In this document: positions 35,587 to 47,950 of the stretch, in pieces
Layout: each line of letters begins with the position of its first letter
Numbering within the stretch: position 1 is the first letter of the stretch
Assembly (NCBI GenBank): GCA_022661535.1
Contig: JAKULF010000008.1
Location: forward strand, 2,976,001-3,040,000
DNA from: Eutypa lata
Lineage: Eukaryota; Ascomycota; Sordariomycetes; Xylariales; Diatrypaceae
Direction of reading: 5' to 3'
DNA: 64,000 nt
Translations under genes and position numbers: made by a program
The notes under the pieces: model-generated
Told to the model about the DNA's origin: nothing
The model's input: the letters and a program-made list of their open reading frames with translations, nothing else
Database searches by the model: none

Positions 35587-36519
35587 ATGAACGCTCCACG
35601 GATAGCGCTCCCACGAGCACCAGCTCTATTCGGCCGCTTCATATCTCCGACGACAAGCTCTTCGATACGGCCCTGTCAACATTTCCTGAGGCAATTCTCA
35701 CAGACCCAGTCGTGGAGCACGGCACAAGAGAAAGTCCAAACAACATCACCTTCCTACCAACCATACCCTCTGAACACGAGACCGCCGACCAGCCCACGCA
35801 ATGAGCCCATACCAGAGACGTCGATAGCCAGCCCGATACCCGCAGTACACGAGACGCGGCCACCAGCGCAACAACAATCGCAAACATCCCAAGCGCCTGT
35901 CGAGAAAGCCGTAGCTCCCTCACAACAAGAGCCTCCGTCATCATCAACATCAACTACAGAGCCCGCCAAATCAGCAGCAACAGCGGTAGGCCCGACAGCA
36001 ATCCCGGAGACAGAAGCGCAGAAGCCCAAGCCAGCCGCGGCACCAAGGCGCAAACTGCGACCGCGGAAAGCGGCGCTAAAGCTGACGCCGTCGGCGGTGG
36101 AGCAGCTGCGAGCGCGGCTAGACCAGCCCGAGCCCCAGCTGATCAAGATTGGGGTGCGCAACCGGGGTGCAGCGGGCTGGCGTACCACCTGGAGTACGTG
36201 GACAAGCCGGGGCCGTTCGACGAGGAGGTCGACCAGGACGGCGTCAAGGTGCTGATCGACAGCAAGGCCCTATTCAGCATCATCGGGAGCGAGATGGACT
36301 GGGTCGAGGATAAGCTGAACGAGCGCTTCGTTTTCCATAATCCGAATATCAGTAAGTCATTTCCACCACCATCATCATCATCGTCATCATATCTATTCAT
36401 CTATTTTATCGAGCTCCCAGACTAGATGGATGGATAGGATAGGTAGCCGATGGATTGAGTTGGTGCTAACGATAGACACAGAGGAGGAATGCGGCTGTGG
36501 CGAGAGTTTCATGGTGTAA
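35587..36519 (+). CDS. ISA1: mitochondrial iron-sulfur assembly protein, IscA type (frame break)
   Basis: Exons 35587-36351 and 36482-36519, about 267 aa after one frame break is closed. The first 45 residues are Arg/Ser-rich without acids, as in a mitochondrial presequence, and a Pro/Gln/Ala-rich linker follows. The A-type carrier domain begins at about residue 155 (KLRPRKAALKLTPSAVEQL). The three cysteines are one in GCSGLAYHL and two in the C-terminal CGCGESF. The Cys-Ser-Gly-Leu block is one base out of frame with the preceding VRNRG. Adding one G to the run 36164-36167 restores it and leads into DKPGPFDEEVDQDGVKV. The intron (GTAAGT...ACAG) joins phase-perfectly to KEECGCGESFMV. Role: Fe-S cluster delivery for mitochondrial [4Fe-4S] proteins, usually with ISA2. 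Confidence 0.85.
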
Positions 36520-37100
36520 GACTAAAGAGAGGAATACCTAGGTAGTCGGGAAACGGCTTCACATTGGGAGTGGGGGATTACGAATCATGATACCAATTCT
36601 GTGGTTGTGGGCATGGAGTGGCGTTACTCTAGATGTGATGTACGAATGTAGACTGTTTGTAATTGTCTTAGCCATCCGAAGCGGCGTGAATAGACACATT
36701 CTACCCCCGATTTCACGTTCACGCGGAAGTAGCATATATTAGTTAAGACGTGCTCATCATGGCCCAAAGTCATGTGATCTAAACAGTGTCTCCGTGGCGA
36801 AAGCTACGTGAGAACTAGTGCAGGCCTCTAACTTCCGAGGTAGGCTTGAGAATATACAGGGTTGTAGGAAAAGAAGTGTAGTTTGCATCTGTAGTCGTTA
36901 TTAAGATGAAGAACTTGCTATGATGATCGTTATGGTCATCTAAGTCAACCAGCTACATAAGTATAATACTGCACCAAATCTCCTCCAAGTTAAGAATTGA
37001 GAATTTACCCTTCAGACTTTAGATTGCATTGCCATTAATACAAAACACTCTCAAGATACCCCTTGCCTTGCGGTCCTGATGCATCGTGCCAACCGTGTTA
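36520..37100. other. intergenic between convergent genes
   Basis: This is the 3' region of ISA1 and of the amino-acid transporter. Nothing else is recognised. Confidence 0.5.
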
Positions 37101-39275
37101 TCAAACCGGACTATCACAGGTAAAGCTTATAGCTACCCCTATGCCAAAAGCAATCATGAGTTGGTGGACTGCCGCGTAACAACCGAGACCACAAGTGGCC
37201 AAGCCCGCGGTAAAATATACGAAGTTGAACAAATTGAACAGGGGCCTCTTCATGAACCCACGATAATACCTACGCAAACCATTATCGACCCGGTGGAAGG
37301 TTCGCGAAGACGGATCGAAGCGCTCAGATTCCAGCATAGCGTCCTTGCGCGCCCAGAACCCCAATGCCGCGAGAGCTGGGAGGATGTACGTGAACCCTCC
37401 GGCGAAAATGGCAGCAATGAGGCCTGATATCAGCGCAAGTTGGGGAATGGCAGCCGCCACAATGAATCCAATCATCCAATACATTGGACCTAACACGATC
37501 CACCAAACCTTTCCCGCTGGGGATGCCATAGGGGGTAAATGAAGTAGTCCTTCGAAGACTTCGATGTATATGATTTTGAGGCCGATATTCCCTAATTATT
37601 CTACCTTTAGCCCCTGCTTCTTTTAATAAAGAGGGCAATACAATGAAGAACAGACGTGCGCTTACCGTACAGACCGCATGTAACCAAACTCGTTCCAACA
37701 TTGATCGCATTAAGCGCCGTCTGCCACCGTCTGTTCGAGATCCCTTGTATAGCAGGCGTGTACGTAAACTGCCCATGCTCATGATAGACATACATGCCGA
37801 ACACGACGTACAAGGCGTACATCAGTGCCTGGGCGCAGAACAAACTCTTCCAGAAATCTAAAGGGTGCCTCATTTCCGCCAGGAAGAAGACAAATAGCGC
37901 GGTTCCGCCGTAGCACAGCATTACTTGGTTCAGGCCATTCATTGTTGCGACAACTATGCATGGAAGACGGAAGGTTAAACGTGTTCTTTTGGTCCTCCCA
38001 TACTTTCACCTATAATAGGGGGAGACTCACTATGCTTGCGTTAGTGGATCTCGCAAATATATCTTCATATACCGACCAAGAATAACAAGTGTGGTAACAT
38101 TGCTTACCATCTAGTCCCACCAGTTGCCAAGCCATCGGACGGTGTTCCCGCAAACGTTTGTATGGGAGCTGGTTCCCATTGCGGACCAAATGTGGCCATT
38201 ATCGCATCGAAATTAGGGGCAAACCGAGCGGCAAGACCCATCCTATGTTAAACGATCTTTAGAGGTACTCCTAATCTTAGTGTAGCCGGGAGTTAGCAAC
38301 TTACGTGATGAAAATGAGAAGAATATTAAGCCAAACAGCCACATTCGCCAGCCAACCCAACCTCTGCAGCGTTCGAATGGGTCCGACTACGCAACCCGCG
38401 AGCGCGAACACCAACAAGCACACAACGAAACACAGCCCCTTCAGGTCCCCATCCACGCCGTGAGAGATCTGGGAGATCGCTTGTCCGTTGATCAGTATGA
38501 CGAAGCCGAACACCATAATAAGTTGAACGGCCTGGGCGATATTGATGAAGTGCTTCATGCTAGAGCCAAACAAGCGGAAGTAGATGTCGGCGTAGTTCCG
38601 GATGGGGAACCGGTCCGAGTCGAGCTCCACGAATATCCTCCATAAGATCCATCCGGAATAGGTGGAAAGGGCACCGAAGACCGTGTATAATGCGAAGCCG
38701 GGCCCGAAACCGGTTTGTGCAAATGACCATCTACGATTTTAGGTTAAAAAGGAAACGCTGAATTGGTTATCAACGGTATTTTAAGCGAATATGAAAACTC
38801 ACGGCGCCCCTGATGGACCAAGGACATCGGTGACTATGAGATACGCCACAGTTCCCCAACTGGAAATCCTAGCAGCGCGACTAGCAACCCTCCAATCCGC
38901 GTCGCGGACTATTTCACGATGGGTGCTGGTATGTCTATCAACATCATCTGAAGCTCCTGTAGGTGTCTTCAGAGTCACGTCGATAGTAGCATCTTGGATA
39001 ATAATAGGGGATGCGCTGCGCCCCGTTGAACCCTTGGAGAATCGATTCTCCAAGATATGCCTGATGCTGACTGGTCCTTTTGATTGGCGGAACTCCCCGT
39101 CGGCGATACGCTCTTCTTCTCGGGTGGTCGAAGCGTAGTATAGATACTCTTCGAAGGAGACGTCGGTCTCAACTGGGTGGTGATGAATTGGTAAGAGAAC
39201 AGGACGCTGCAAGACTACCTGGGGGTGAGTGCTGTGTATAGCAGGGTTACCGATATCGCTAGACGTTGCACTCAT
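37101..39275 (-). CDS. amino-acid transporter, AAAP (Aa_trans) family
   Basis: Minus-strand exons: 39275-38803, 38730-38305, 38242-38121, 37953-37666 and 37591-37101, giving 599 aa in one frame. A polar N-terminal domain of about 140 residues precedes roughly eleven hydrophobic helices. Helix 1 is followed by FAQTGFGPGFALYTVFGALS, and a later helix contains LCYGGTALFVFFLAEMRHPLDFWKS. Both resemble fungal neutral amino-acid permeases (mtr type). The exon 3 donor is unusual. The model uses GTGGGA at 38120; the stronger GTAAGC at 38107 leaves the wrong phase for the next exon. If that stronger donor is real, this gene would contain a frame break. Role: proton-coupled amino-acid uptake across the plasma or vacuolar membrane. 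Confidence 0.85.
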
Positions 39276-40164
39276 ATTGATACTTCAGTATTGAATGATT
39301 CTTGATGTGTGCGGAAAGAAGTTTGTTTCAGGTAAAAAATAGATAAAATCATGGGTGTCCTAAGACTATACATAGCTTTACTATATTCCAGACCATTATC
39401 CGTCCGAAACAATGGTCCCAGATGACAATGTATTTAATCACCATAAGTATCCCTACATCACGACTTAGATACCCTGTGTAGTACATGTGTATACATTTAT
39501 CTAGAGGTACATAGCATTCACGCATGTGGAAGTTAGCTCAGGAGCCACAGGTGTTAGGCTGTCTCGATAATTAATCCTAGATAAGCGTAAATGGTTATTG
39601 GTCTCGCAGTGAGAGTTTAATACGGCTTCTGGAATTAAACTGTGGTTCGTGAGATTCATGTAGTTGGGTTACAGTAGGAACTAGCTGCAGGATTCTTGCA
39701 TCAAAGGCTGCCAATAACACGCCCCTAAACTATCTCGAGGTTACACAAGGTTTATGTCTGCCTACCAAAATTTCGTCCATCCTAGGCTCACGGGATATAG
39801 ATACCACTGCCTATCGGTATATACAATTGTATGGTAAATGACTATGTATTCACTTCACCGCATCACAATAGAGCAGTTGAAATAATGCTGCTTCATCAGC
39901 TTACATGAAGCTTCAGTATATTGTGAAGAGTGTTTGCATGTTATTTAAAGTGTAGTACGTTAGACGAGGGTGAGACGGATCTTACCGATTAGTCTCGTCA
40001 ATGCAGGCTCGCATGTGGCTTGCATTGCACGGAATAAATCGGAACTCGTCAACATTTCAACCAAAGTCAAACGATTCGTCAAGATCTGCATGGCATTGCT
40101 GACATGATTACAAGAAATTTACCTAGTAGCGCCTATATAAGATTAGAAAAGAGCCTATTCTTCC
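39276..40164. other. intergenic
   Basis: No gene is recognised between the transporter and the 5S gene. Confidence 0.5.
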
Positions 40165-40283
40165 ACATACGACCATAGGATCTGGAGAACACGGGATCCC
40201 GTCCGCTCTCCCCTAGTTAAGCCAGATACCGCCGGATTAGTAGTTGGGTCGGTGACGACCAGCGAATCCCTGGTGTTGTATGT
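40165..40283 (+). rRNA. 5S ribosomal RNA
   Basis: A 119-nt sequence with the fungal 5S layout: 5' ACATACGACC pairs with 3' GTTGTATGT to form helix I. The middle carries CCCGTCCGCTC and GTTAAGCCAG (the box A-like internal promoter region), then TTAGTAGTTGGGTCGGTGACGACC and GCGAATCCC. It is followed directly by T runs (TTTTTGACTTTTTG), the expected RNA polymerase III stop. It stands alone between protein genes, as in fungi with dispersed 5S genes. Confidence 0.95.
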
Positions 40284-40997
40284 TTTTGACTTTTTGCCAT
40301 CCTTTTTACTCTTAATTTGTTCACAATCCATTCCATTTCATTTTCTATTTTACCAAGTCTGGATTTCGTTCAGTCGCTAGTGCTAGTTCCCCTTATGAAA
40401 CCACCCCTTTCTTGTCCCGTCCCCACTCTTATCCCCCTTTTCTCAAATATCGTTTTTACCAATTCCAAAAATGCATCTGCTCTTTATATATAATAATTAT
40501 ACCAGACCATACATAAGGAATGAATAATACTAGAATATGAGGATTGAATATTGTTACCTAAAATTAGATATTGGAAAGCTGAAATAATAAGAACCGCATC
40601 AAGAAAGAAGTATGTAGCCAAATGTATGTGTTGTGTCCGAAACTTCATTGCCATGGTTTTGCTAAGAGACTACTAGATGGGAAGTAAAACAAGAACCAGC
40701 AGCTTCCACATATAATTAAGAAATGAAGTATAAAAAGTGAACGAAACCAAATACAGTTCTTACTTAGTCTTATAACAGAATGCATATAAAAGGCGTTAAG
40801 AAGCAACAAGTCTCCATAATATGAACCCTAATGTAGCGGCAAATGGCCGCTGCAAACTTATAATACATCCCTGAAAATGGCAACCCCATCTACTTATTCA
40901 TAATATCCTATAATACACCTTCGTGGTTTCCAGGCATAAATCACCAAGTAATGGTGACGAGCTCAAGGCTGGTTACGTTCCCGATGCCAAAGCGGTG
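40284..40997. other. intergenic
   Basis: Beyond the polymerase III T-run terminator there is no recognisable gene. This is the 3' side of the oxidoreductase gene. Confidence 0.5.
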
Positions 40998-42180
40998 TTA
41001 GTCTCGCACCTGGGCAAGCTCAGCCCCGAGTTGGAACGCTAGGCCCCCGGCGGCGAGAGTACCCATGGCTGCGGCCTGCGAGACCGCCTTCAACGGACTA
41101 CCGCAGTCTCCCACTGCAAAGACTCCAGAAACGCTGGTTTCGCAGAACGGCTGCGACGTCTGGATCTCACCAGACAGCGTCAGCTCAAGCCCTAGCTGCT
41201 CCGCAAAGGGTCCGTTGGCTTGGCTAGGTGGCTGATGTACCTATATAGATTTTTAGCAACAAAATCACCAAAATGATTTCTATGTGAGACAACGAATGGT
41301 TGCAAGGATCGATAGACACATGGAGAGGAGTGGTTTTGCAACTCACCAAAAAACCCTCAGTCACCTCGCTACCACCTTCCAGCGTGACAACGACCTCAGA
41401 TTCTCTACCAGGTCCTCGCCGCAGTCGCTCTATTCGTCGACTGTTGACCGTGACGAGCCCGCTGCGGCCACCTTTGTCCTTCTCGAGCTCCTTCTTTAGC
41501 TGCGCGGCTAGCTCGTCAGCGCCGTTGGTGTAAAGAACCACCCGCTCGGTGAAGCGGCGGGCCATGCGCGAGAGGTGTAGGGCGGCGGTCGGGGTCCTGG
41601 CATGATCCATGCAGAGAATGCCGGATGATGGAAGGCCTCTGTCTTCGTATCCGTGGCAGAACAGGCAGGCATATCTAGAGAACAACGGAGGTATAAGTCA
41701 GTTATTTCCTTTCCAGACAAAGAGTCCAGTTCGTAGGTGCAGTACCACAGGTTATAGTAATAATAATAATGTAGCTTACATTCCATAACCCCAGCACTCC
41801 CCATACCCCGGTATGCCCGGAAAAATATCCGAGACGCCAGTAGCGATCACTAGCTTACGACCCAACCAGGTGCGGCCCTTATCGTCGAGCGCCTCGAACC
41901 TACCGGAACTGGTCTTGCGGACTTCGCGGATGGCAGCAGTCTGCTCGAACTGGATTGTCTCATACCGGGAGATGATATCCTGCCGGGCCTTCGCGCGGAA
42001 CTCTGCAGGTGGCCGGTGGTCCCAGCCCGCGAGGTTGTGCATGTGTGAGGCGCGAGCGTTTCGGTACACGCCGCTGTCGAACACCACGGCCGTGTAGAGC
42101 TGACGTGCCAGGCCGGTAGCAACCGAGAGACCTGCGGGGCCGCCGCCGATTATGAGGACGTCGAGTAGGGGGTTGGTCAT
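40998..42180 (-). CDS. thioredoxin-reductase-like FAD disulfide oxidoreductase (GliT-like)
   Basis: Minus-strand exons 42180-41780, 41674-41347 and 41240-40998 give 323 aa, all in phase. An N-terminal FAD site ([10 protein letters not shown], about residue 10) is followed by VIATGVSD. The redox pair is Cys137-x-x-Cys140 in [10 protein letters not shown]. The C-terminal FAD motif is [21 protein letters not shown]. Length and the Cys-x-x-Cys-His-Gly-Tyr-Glu block match fungal dithiol oxidases such as GliT and related small thioredoxin-reductase-like proteins, which lack the C-terminal selenothiol tail of animal enzymes. Likely cytosolic, using a flavin to oxidise dithiols or reduce disulfides. 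The substrate is unknown, and no epidithiodiketopiperazine synthase is in this window. Confidence 0.9.
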
Positions 42181-43023
42181 GGTGGTCAATAAGGTTCTAA
42201 GGTTTGGGGGAATGTATAAGTAGAGGGAGTGGTTCGCAATAATTTTAACTTGTCTATGTGATAAATAATAATACCGTGTTAAGATTATTTTCGTCCCTTT
42301 ATAATGCATTCTTAGGCATAAGTGGAATTAAAGTCACCGAGAAAAGTCCCCGACATACAGCGTCACTCCTCCGGCCCATTGAAGTTTATCCACTACCTAA
42401 TTTCGGCTACAATCCTATTGCGGAGTAGATGAATGACCAAAACGGTTATCTTGTTGACTAAATGAATAACTGTCTAAAGGGGGGCTGGTCATAAAGCACT
42501 TCTCTAGGGAGTGGACGTCTTGTCTAGACGCATATAGCTAGATAGATGTAATCACTGGGAAGTAATTATACAGTACACGGTTTTCATAGAAGACACATTT
42601 GGTTCTGACGAGTGGTTATATCTGCTCTGAACATTCTGTTGAATGAAATGTAGAAGTGGATCTTTATTTCTCTCATACTCTCCCCTATCTTTATAACACT
42701 GTCCCACATTTCTCCCTTTTTTAGTGGAGAAGGGGTTTTAATCATCACTGACCATATTTGATATCGTTGAAACGAACGAAATGTGTAAGAAAATACCACA
42801 TGATTTTGAACTACACTTACGAACTTCTCAATACAAGATAAATAATGGACGCGACTAGGCAGTTTTCAGTCCAAACTGCAAAGTGTCGTTTGTGGTTTCT
42901 AGGCCTCACAATGTTCTCCCTTTTACCAACTCCTCTAGCTCCCACACCCCCGTCTCTTCCGAGCCATCTACACAGCGAAGCAGAAATATAATTAAAACCA
43001 ATAAAGACACGCCATTGCTGAGA
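42181..43023. other. intergenic
   Basis: 5' flank of the oxidoreductase gene and 3' flank of the methyltransferase. No gene is recognised. Confidence 0.5.
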
Positions 43024-43956
43024 TCAAAGCTTAGTTGCCCGAGCGAAGAAGTTCTGCATCTTGCTACTACGAGCTCCAGGGACTTCGGAGAGCTTGTCTG
43101 ATAGGATGAAGCTTGGCTCACCGCAGCCCGCCGCATGGAATAGACCGAATATTTCATCTTTGCTGAAACTCCCGTGTGAGATTGTGTGAGAAGCAGGATG
43201 CTTTGGATCCATGATGCCGTGCCCGTGATGATGATGGTGGTGGTGGTGATGGTGGGAATGATGATCGTGAGCAGGGTTAGTAGAGGATTGCTCAGCCTGA
43301 CCAGGATGCTCAGAGTCACTTCGTGTAGCCCAATCTATGATCAAAATGACACCACCTGGGCGAAGACGCTCAGCCAGACGCTTGATCGTAAGCTCGATGT
43401 CCTCCATGTGGTGAAGAGCCATAGATAGTGCAACAAGGTCGAACCCGCTCAACTCGTCTTCGCTCAAGGGAGGTTTGGTCGGCTCTACAACTGGGGATAG
43501 AAGGTTCCCTTGGACTGCCATCATTCGGGATTCTGGAAGACCAAACTCAGTAGCGGTGGCACAATATTTAGTTACCATGCTGTCTGCTATATCCATACCG
43601 ATGCATTTATCGAATAGGTCGACGAACGACTGCAGTAACAAGAACTCAGCATGGGCGTATTAAGTAAATTTCAATATAAGGGGAATGCGAAATACCTTGG
43701 TTACAATGCCATCTCCACAGGCATAGTCCAACATCTTCTTCGGTGTCGGCCGGGTCTGGTCGTCTGGTAAAGCCAGCCAATCAACATGGTCTTTCAAAAA
43801 GGCATATAGCTGTGACTGGTGATCTTGGACCCATTTCTCTCTGAAGACGGCATCTGCTGCTTCGCTGTGTATAATGTCAGGTTCTGGGGCCCACGTGGAA
43901 AAGGAATCTACTCACTTCCAATACTGTTGGTTCTTAGCGGCCAATGTCTCGGACAT
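43024..43956 (-). CDS. class I SAM-dependent methyltransferase with His-rich loop
   Basis: Minus-strand exons 43956-43916, 43864-43696 and 43629-43024 give 271 aa. The SAM-binding motif I is LDYACGDGIVTK near residue 60. A second acidic strand (CIGMDIADSMV) and the post-motif LVALSMALHHMEDIE follow, with RLRPGGVILIIDW as motif III. Between that and the C-terminal block lies an insert of about 18 residues that is almost all His (about 189-206, with a single Ser, Asp and two Gly). The insert is encoded by CAC/CAT repeats and is probably a surface loop that could bind metal. Substrate unknown. It is 843 bases upstream of, and on the same strand as, the GliT-like oxidoreductase. Confidence 0.88.
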
Positions 43957-44726
43957 TTTTCCTGACACTCTTAGTTGAAAGACAATGTGCAGGAGTATAA
44001 AAGATAGGGTTACTAGTATATAGATTGAAAGGAGAAGGAATTATGCTTGAAGGTACGATGAAACTTATGTGAAGGCCTCTCAACTACAGAAGGAAGGGGA
44101 TGTGTGTATTAATTCGAGTGAGAGTTGAGATTTGTTGGATTTTTTTCTCCAAGTCTGGTGACAACCTCCTCTTTTATAATCGTTCTTTACCTAAGGATAG
44201 ACATACAGTCATACGGCGGAGAATTCTGATATAAGCTAGATGTAACGAGAAATGTCTCCGATAGGGGGCGACATGCGGGAAAGTCTCCGGCTAGCACTTT
44301 TGAAAATTTCCTAACATGCAATGATACAGATTATGCCATTAATGGCAGTTACCTTTCTTGTGAAATGCTGTGATATGGGTTAATTACTTACGTATGTAAG
44401 CTTTTGCTAAAATTATTGAAATCTTCGATTACTTAATGCACCGGTCATAGCTAGGTGGTGGTGGCAACTTGGTCCTATATCTGAAAAAGAATCAATAGTT
44501 ATCGTAGCATCGTCTGGTCGTAATACCCAAGTAAATGTTATTATCAGGCTATTGTAAAATTTAATAATGCTGTTACCCAATATTCAAATATTCGATAATA
44601 CCAGGTTATTATTGTCCAAATACATGGTTCGAAATTCAATCTTGTCAACACCAGCCTTAACCAGCATTGTCCGTACCAAGGTAATTACATAACTAGTCTC
44701 GTGTCTCCCGGGGTTGAGTTTTATCA
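43957..44726. other. intergenic
   Basis: 5' flank of the methyltransferase and 3' flank of the subtilase. An open frame at 44584-44859 overlaps the subtilase end in another frame and is not credited. Confidence 0.45.
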
Positions 44727-47700
44727 TTAGGTATAAAAGCTCCATACGCATGCAAATTCCTGTTGTGGTCCCCGAAATCCAACATGTTTTTGTCGTCTTG
44801 GGGATATTCTGACAACCTTTATAGTTATGACGGCCTCCCCAGACGGTATACCAACCCACTCAATTTGCTGCACATTATTAGCCTCGCCTATATTCCCCTC
44901 ACTCTCCTCTCTATCTGATGCTCTGACTGAAAGGGTGAGGTAATTGTAGATTGTTGGCCCAGGAGGATCTGTCCATACAAGCGTGACCTTGAAGTTCGAC
45001 ATCGATTCAGAGTCTGGTATTGTGATTAGGATCTTGTATGGTTTATCCGAGAGATATAGTCTGCGATTTATGAAACCAGCTCCACCTCTTCTACAAGCAA
45101 CGGCTAAGGACTGGGCGAGATTGACCCGACCAAATCCAACTTCGTCCCTGGAGTAATTTGGCAGTAGGACTGCACCATTGATAAGTAAAGCCTTGATCAA
45201 TGATGCCGGTGGGTTCTGCAACTCCCCGCGGTCTTTGATGGCATTACGCAAAACAGCTGCACAGCCAGCAACAAGAGGGGTGGCCATACTAGTCCCACTT
45301 TCGTAACACCAACTAGAATCCCCTGAATATGGAGATTTTGCACGACTATCCAGTGACTTGGCTGAGAGAACATGGTTCCCAGGCGCTACAACATCTGGTT
45401 TCGTTCGCCCTTCAGCGGTTGGACCACTGCTGCTATACTCGTATATCTGATACGCATACTGCAGGTCGTTTTCGGTAGCGCCCACTGTAATACAGTTTTT
45501 TGCTGCTGCTTCTGCGCCAATTTGAGGTCCTAGTTTCTCTTCCCAGTCGTTACCAGCAGCAAAGCAGATCACCATGTCTGGGTGCTCCCAAATGAACCGA
45601 TCTATCTCCTCAGCACGGTTCATATGTGAATACTGATACTGGTATCCCCTCCATATGGCACCCCAGGAGTTGGTGTGTACTCGGACCCCATTACTGTGAT
45701 ACGGATCTTCAAAGAGCGTGCCAAGCTCCGTCGGTATCCCATTAATGTCTGAGCCGAGGCATTGAAAAACAAGCTGGGCCCGAGGGGCTGTCCCTTTCAG
45801 CTCAAGTCCGCTATGTTCCCCTCCTCTTATACGATAACTACCAACTACCAAGCCACAGACATGGGTCCCGTGACCATCAGTGTCATTGGTACGCTTGCAT
45901 TGGCTTAGTGGATACATGGATGTAACTCGGGTATTCCGGTGGTCATCGTGAGGCATCGAAAATGCCCCATGCAAGTTTGTGATATTTCCAGTGTCAAGCC
46001 CGGTATCTGCAACGGCAATGACCTCCCTTCACCTTCGTACACTTCGTTGTGTTCGACACCGGGGTTATTTCTGCCATCAGCTTCTAGGATTTGGCGTGCG
46101 GTTACTCCTCTTAACTCCGACTTACGAACCTCTGAAATGAACCGCACCTCATCTATCGATGCTAAGTCTTCCAAGTATTGCTTTTGTATTGTATGCCGAA
46201 GTTTGTGTTGACCGAAATCTAGTGTTTCCGGGATCACGTGCGCTGCTTCTGCGACCCGGTCTCTAAGTGTCGCTGGTTCTACGTCATTGTGGAACACAAT
46301 GTCTACCAAGCAAGGAGTACGTGAAGGGTGTCCTCGAGATAGCCGGGAGGTACTTTCTAGGTTTGTTGATATCTTGTAACCTTTCCCGTAAGTGCCTATA
46401 TAGGCGACGTAGTGCAACCGGCCTATGTCTCTCAGACCAGCATGATGGCGCCGATATAGATAGGTATTCTTTGAGATATACTCTAGGAAGTGAAGGCCCA
46501 AATCTTCCAACTGGTTCATCTGAGGAGATGATAGCGCTACATAAGTCTGAATTAAAATATAATTAGACATTTCCTTGCTGTCCATCTCTGTAGTAGCTGG
46601 ATGAGCAGTCTTCCCGTTAAAAGTGATTGGTAACAGCAAATTAGCTTCCTCGGGAGTCGTTTCATTAGGCATCACGAGTGCCTGTGATTCACCTATGATG
46701 TGTATCCTAGAACTAGTAGGCGGCTTCAATTGCAGCCACGCTGTCTGTTTAGGACTAGAGAAAAGGCTGATGCCACCGCAGAAAGGAAGCAAAACACTAG
46801 ATCTCTCAGAGTTTTTCGAATAAGGAGGGAGAGTAATCTGTGCGGCGGGGCCAATGGATGACTTTCAATACGCAATATTAGAATAGTTCAAAAATCATAA
46901 CCGGGCCCACAAAGAAATACGCAAAGAGACAAAACGGAAAAGAAAAGAAAGACAAAAGGAAAGATACCATACCAGGGCATCGAACCTGACAGGACCATGA
47001 GTGTCAGAATAGGGGACACTTACCACGTCGCTGGAATGATATCTATCAATCACCACAGTTATGTCTTCGCTGCTTTGGTTTACCACCGATGCATATAATG
47101 GAATGGTCATCGGTGTTTCGCCTCGTCCAATTGTGGGTTGTTCGAAATACCAGGACAGTAGGGCAGATTCGACTAATGTCTCAGGTGTTGGTAGTTCCAC
47201 TGTTGGTAGTTCCACGGCAGGGATTGGTTCCTTTGTGCTAGCATCTTCTGTATCCAGGCTTGCTCCTTTTCCGAAGAAATAACTATTCAGTCTTGGACGA
47301 TTGTTACAGAACTTCAACAGATCTATGGATCCAAGATTCTCTGTCTCTTCAAGATCCCATCCGTTTGTTGGCAGGACCGAGGGATCATAGATAGTCGGGT
47401 GATCTTCCGAGCTCTCATTTAGACCCTCTTCGAGAAGGTTTCTCGATTCTACCCGGACGTGGAAAGTCCCTTGGAACTTATCGTCGTTTGAACGCTTGAG
47501 GAGAATAGCCACCCTGAGACTATTTATACTCGCCTCATCGGAATCAAGTACAACAAATTCCCATGAAGCGGTTATTCCCTTCGAGGAGTGACTACTGGAA
47601 GTTGTAGCCGACGTTTCGGTTTCTTCAATATCTTTTGGTCTCGTAGGGGTGTCTTTATTACGACGATCCTTCTCATCTTGTGTCTCATATTTATGATTTG

Positions 47701-47950
47701 TTGGAGGAACGGCGTCAACAAGTTCCAAGTTGTTCCCACTATAGAAACAATTTAACTGGACTAACCATCCCTTGTCGTCTGGTGCTTGCACGTGAAACTG
47801 GATCTCGTATAGAAGAAGGCTTGCGGGATCCTGACCAGGGGAATCGTGGAGGTATCCATGGATGACATCCTTAGCGATGACTTTGACGCCGGGAGGACCT
47901 CCAAAATCCAATAGTGTATTGCTCTCTTCTCTAAGTTTACCTTCGCTCAT
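44727..47950 (-). CDS. subtilisin-like serine peptidase (S8) with long N-terminal region (frame break)
   Basis: Minus-strand exons 47950-46973 and 46837-44727, about 1,029 aa once one frame break is closed. Residues 1 to about 590 belong to no family I recognise and have no signal peptide; the first 326 are exon 1. The peptidase domain follows with Asp604 (VADTGLD), His649 (DGHGTHV), the oxyanion Asn in CFAAGND, and Ser843 (SGTSMATP). The C-terminal 150 residues look like a β-rich domain as in KP-43-type subtilases. Near 46025-46027 the Asp motif is one base out of frame with the preceding YEGEG; one extra G in that run makes the two exons total an exact multiple of three. ATG at 47950 is the first in-frame ATG. 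Lacking a signal peptide, it may be intracellular. Confidence 0.82.

Noticed and set aside
36143..36425. ISA1 as two separate genes
   Set aside because: The conserved carrier domain is split precisely between the two frames, and the second half lacks its own start and presequence.
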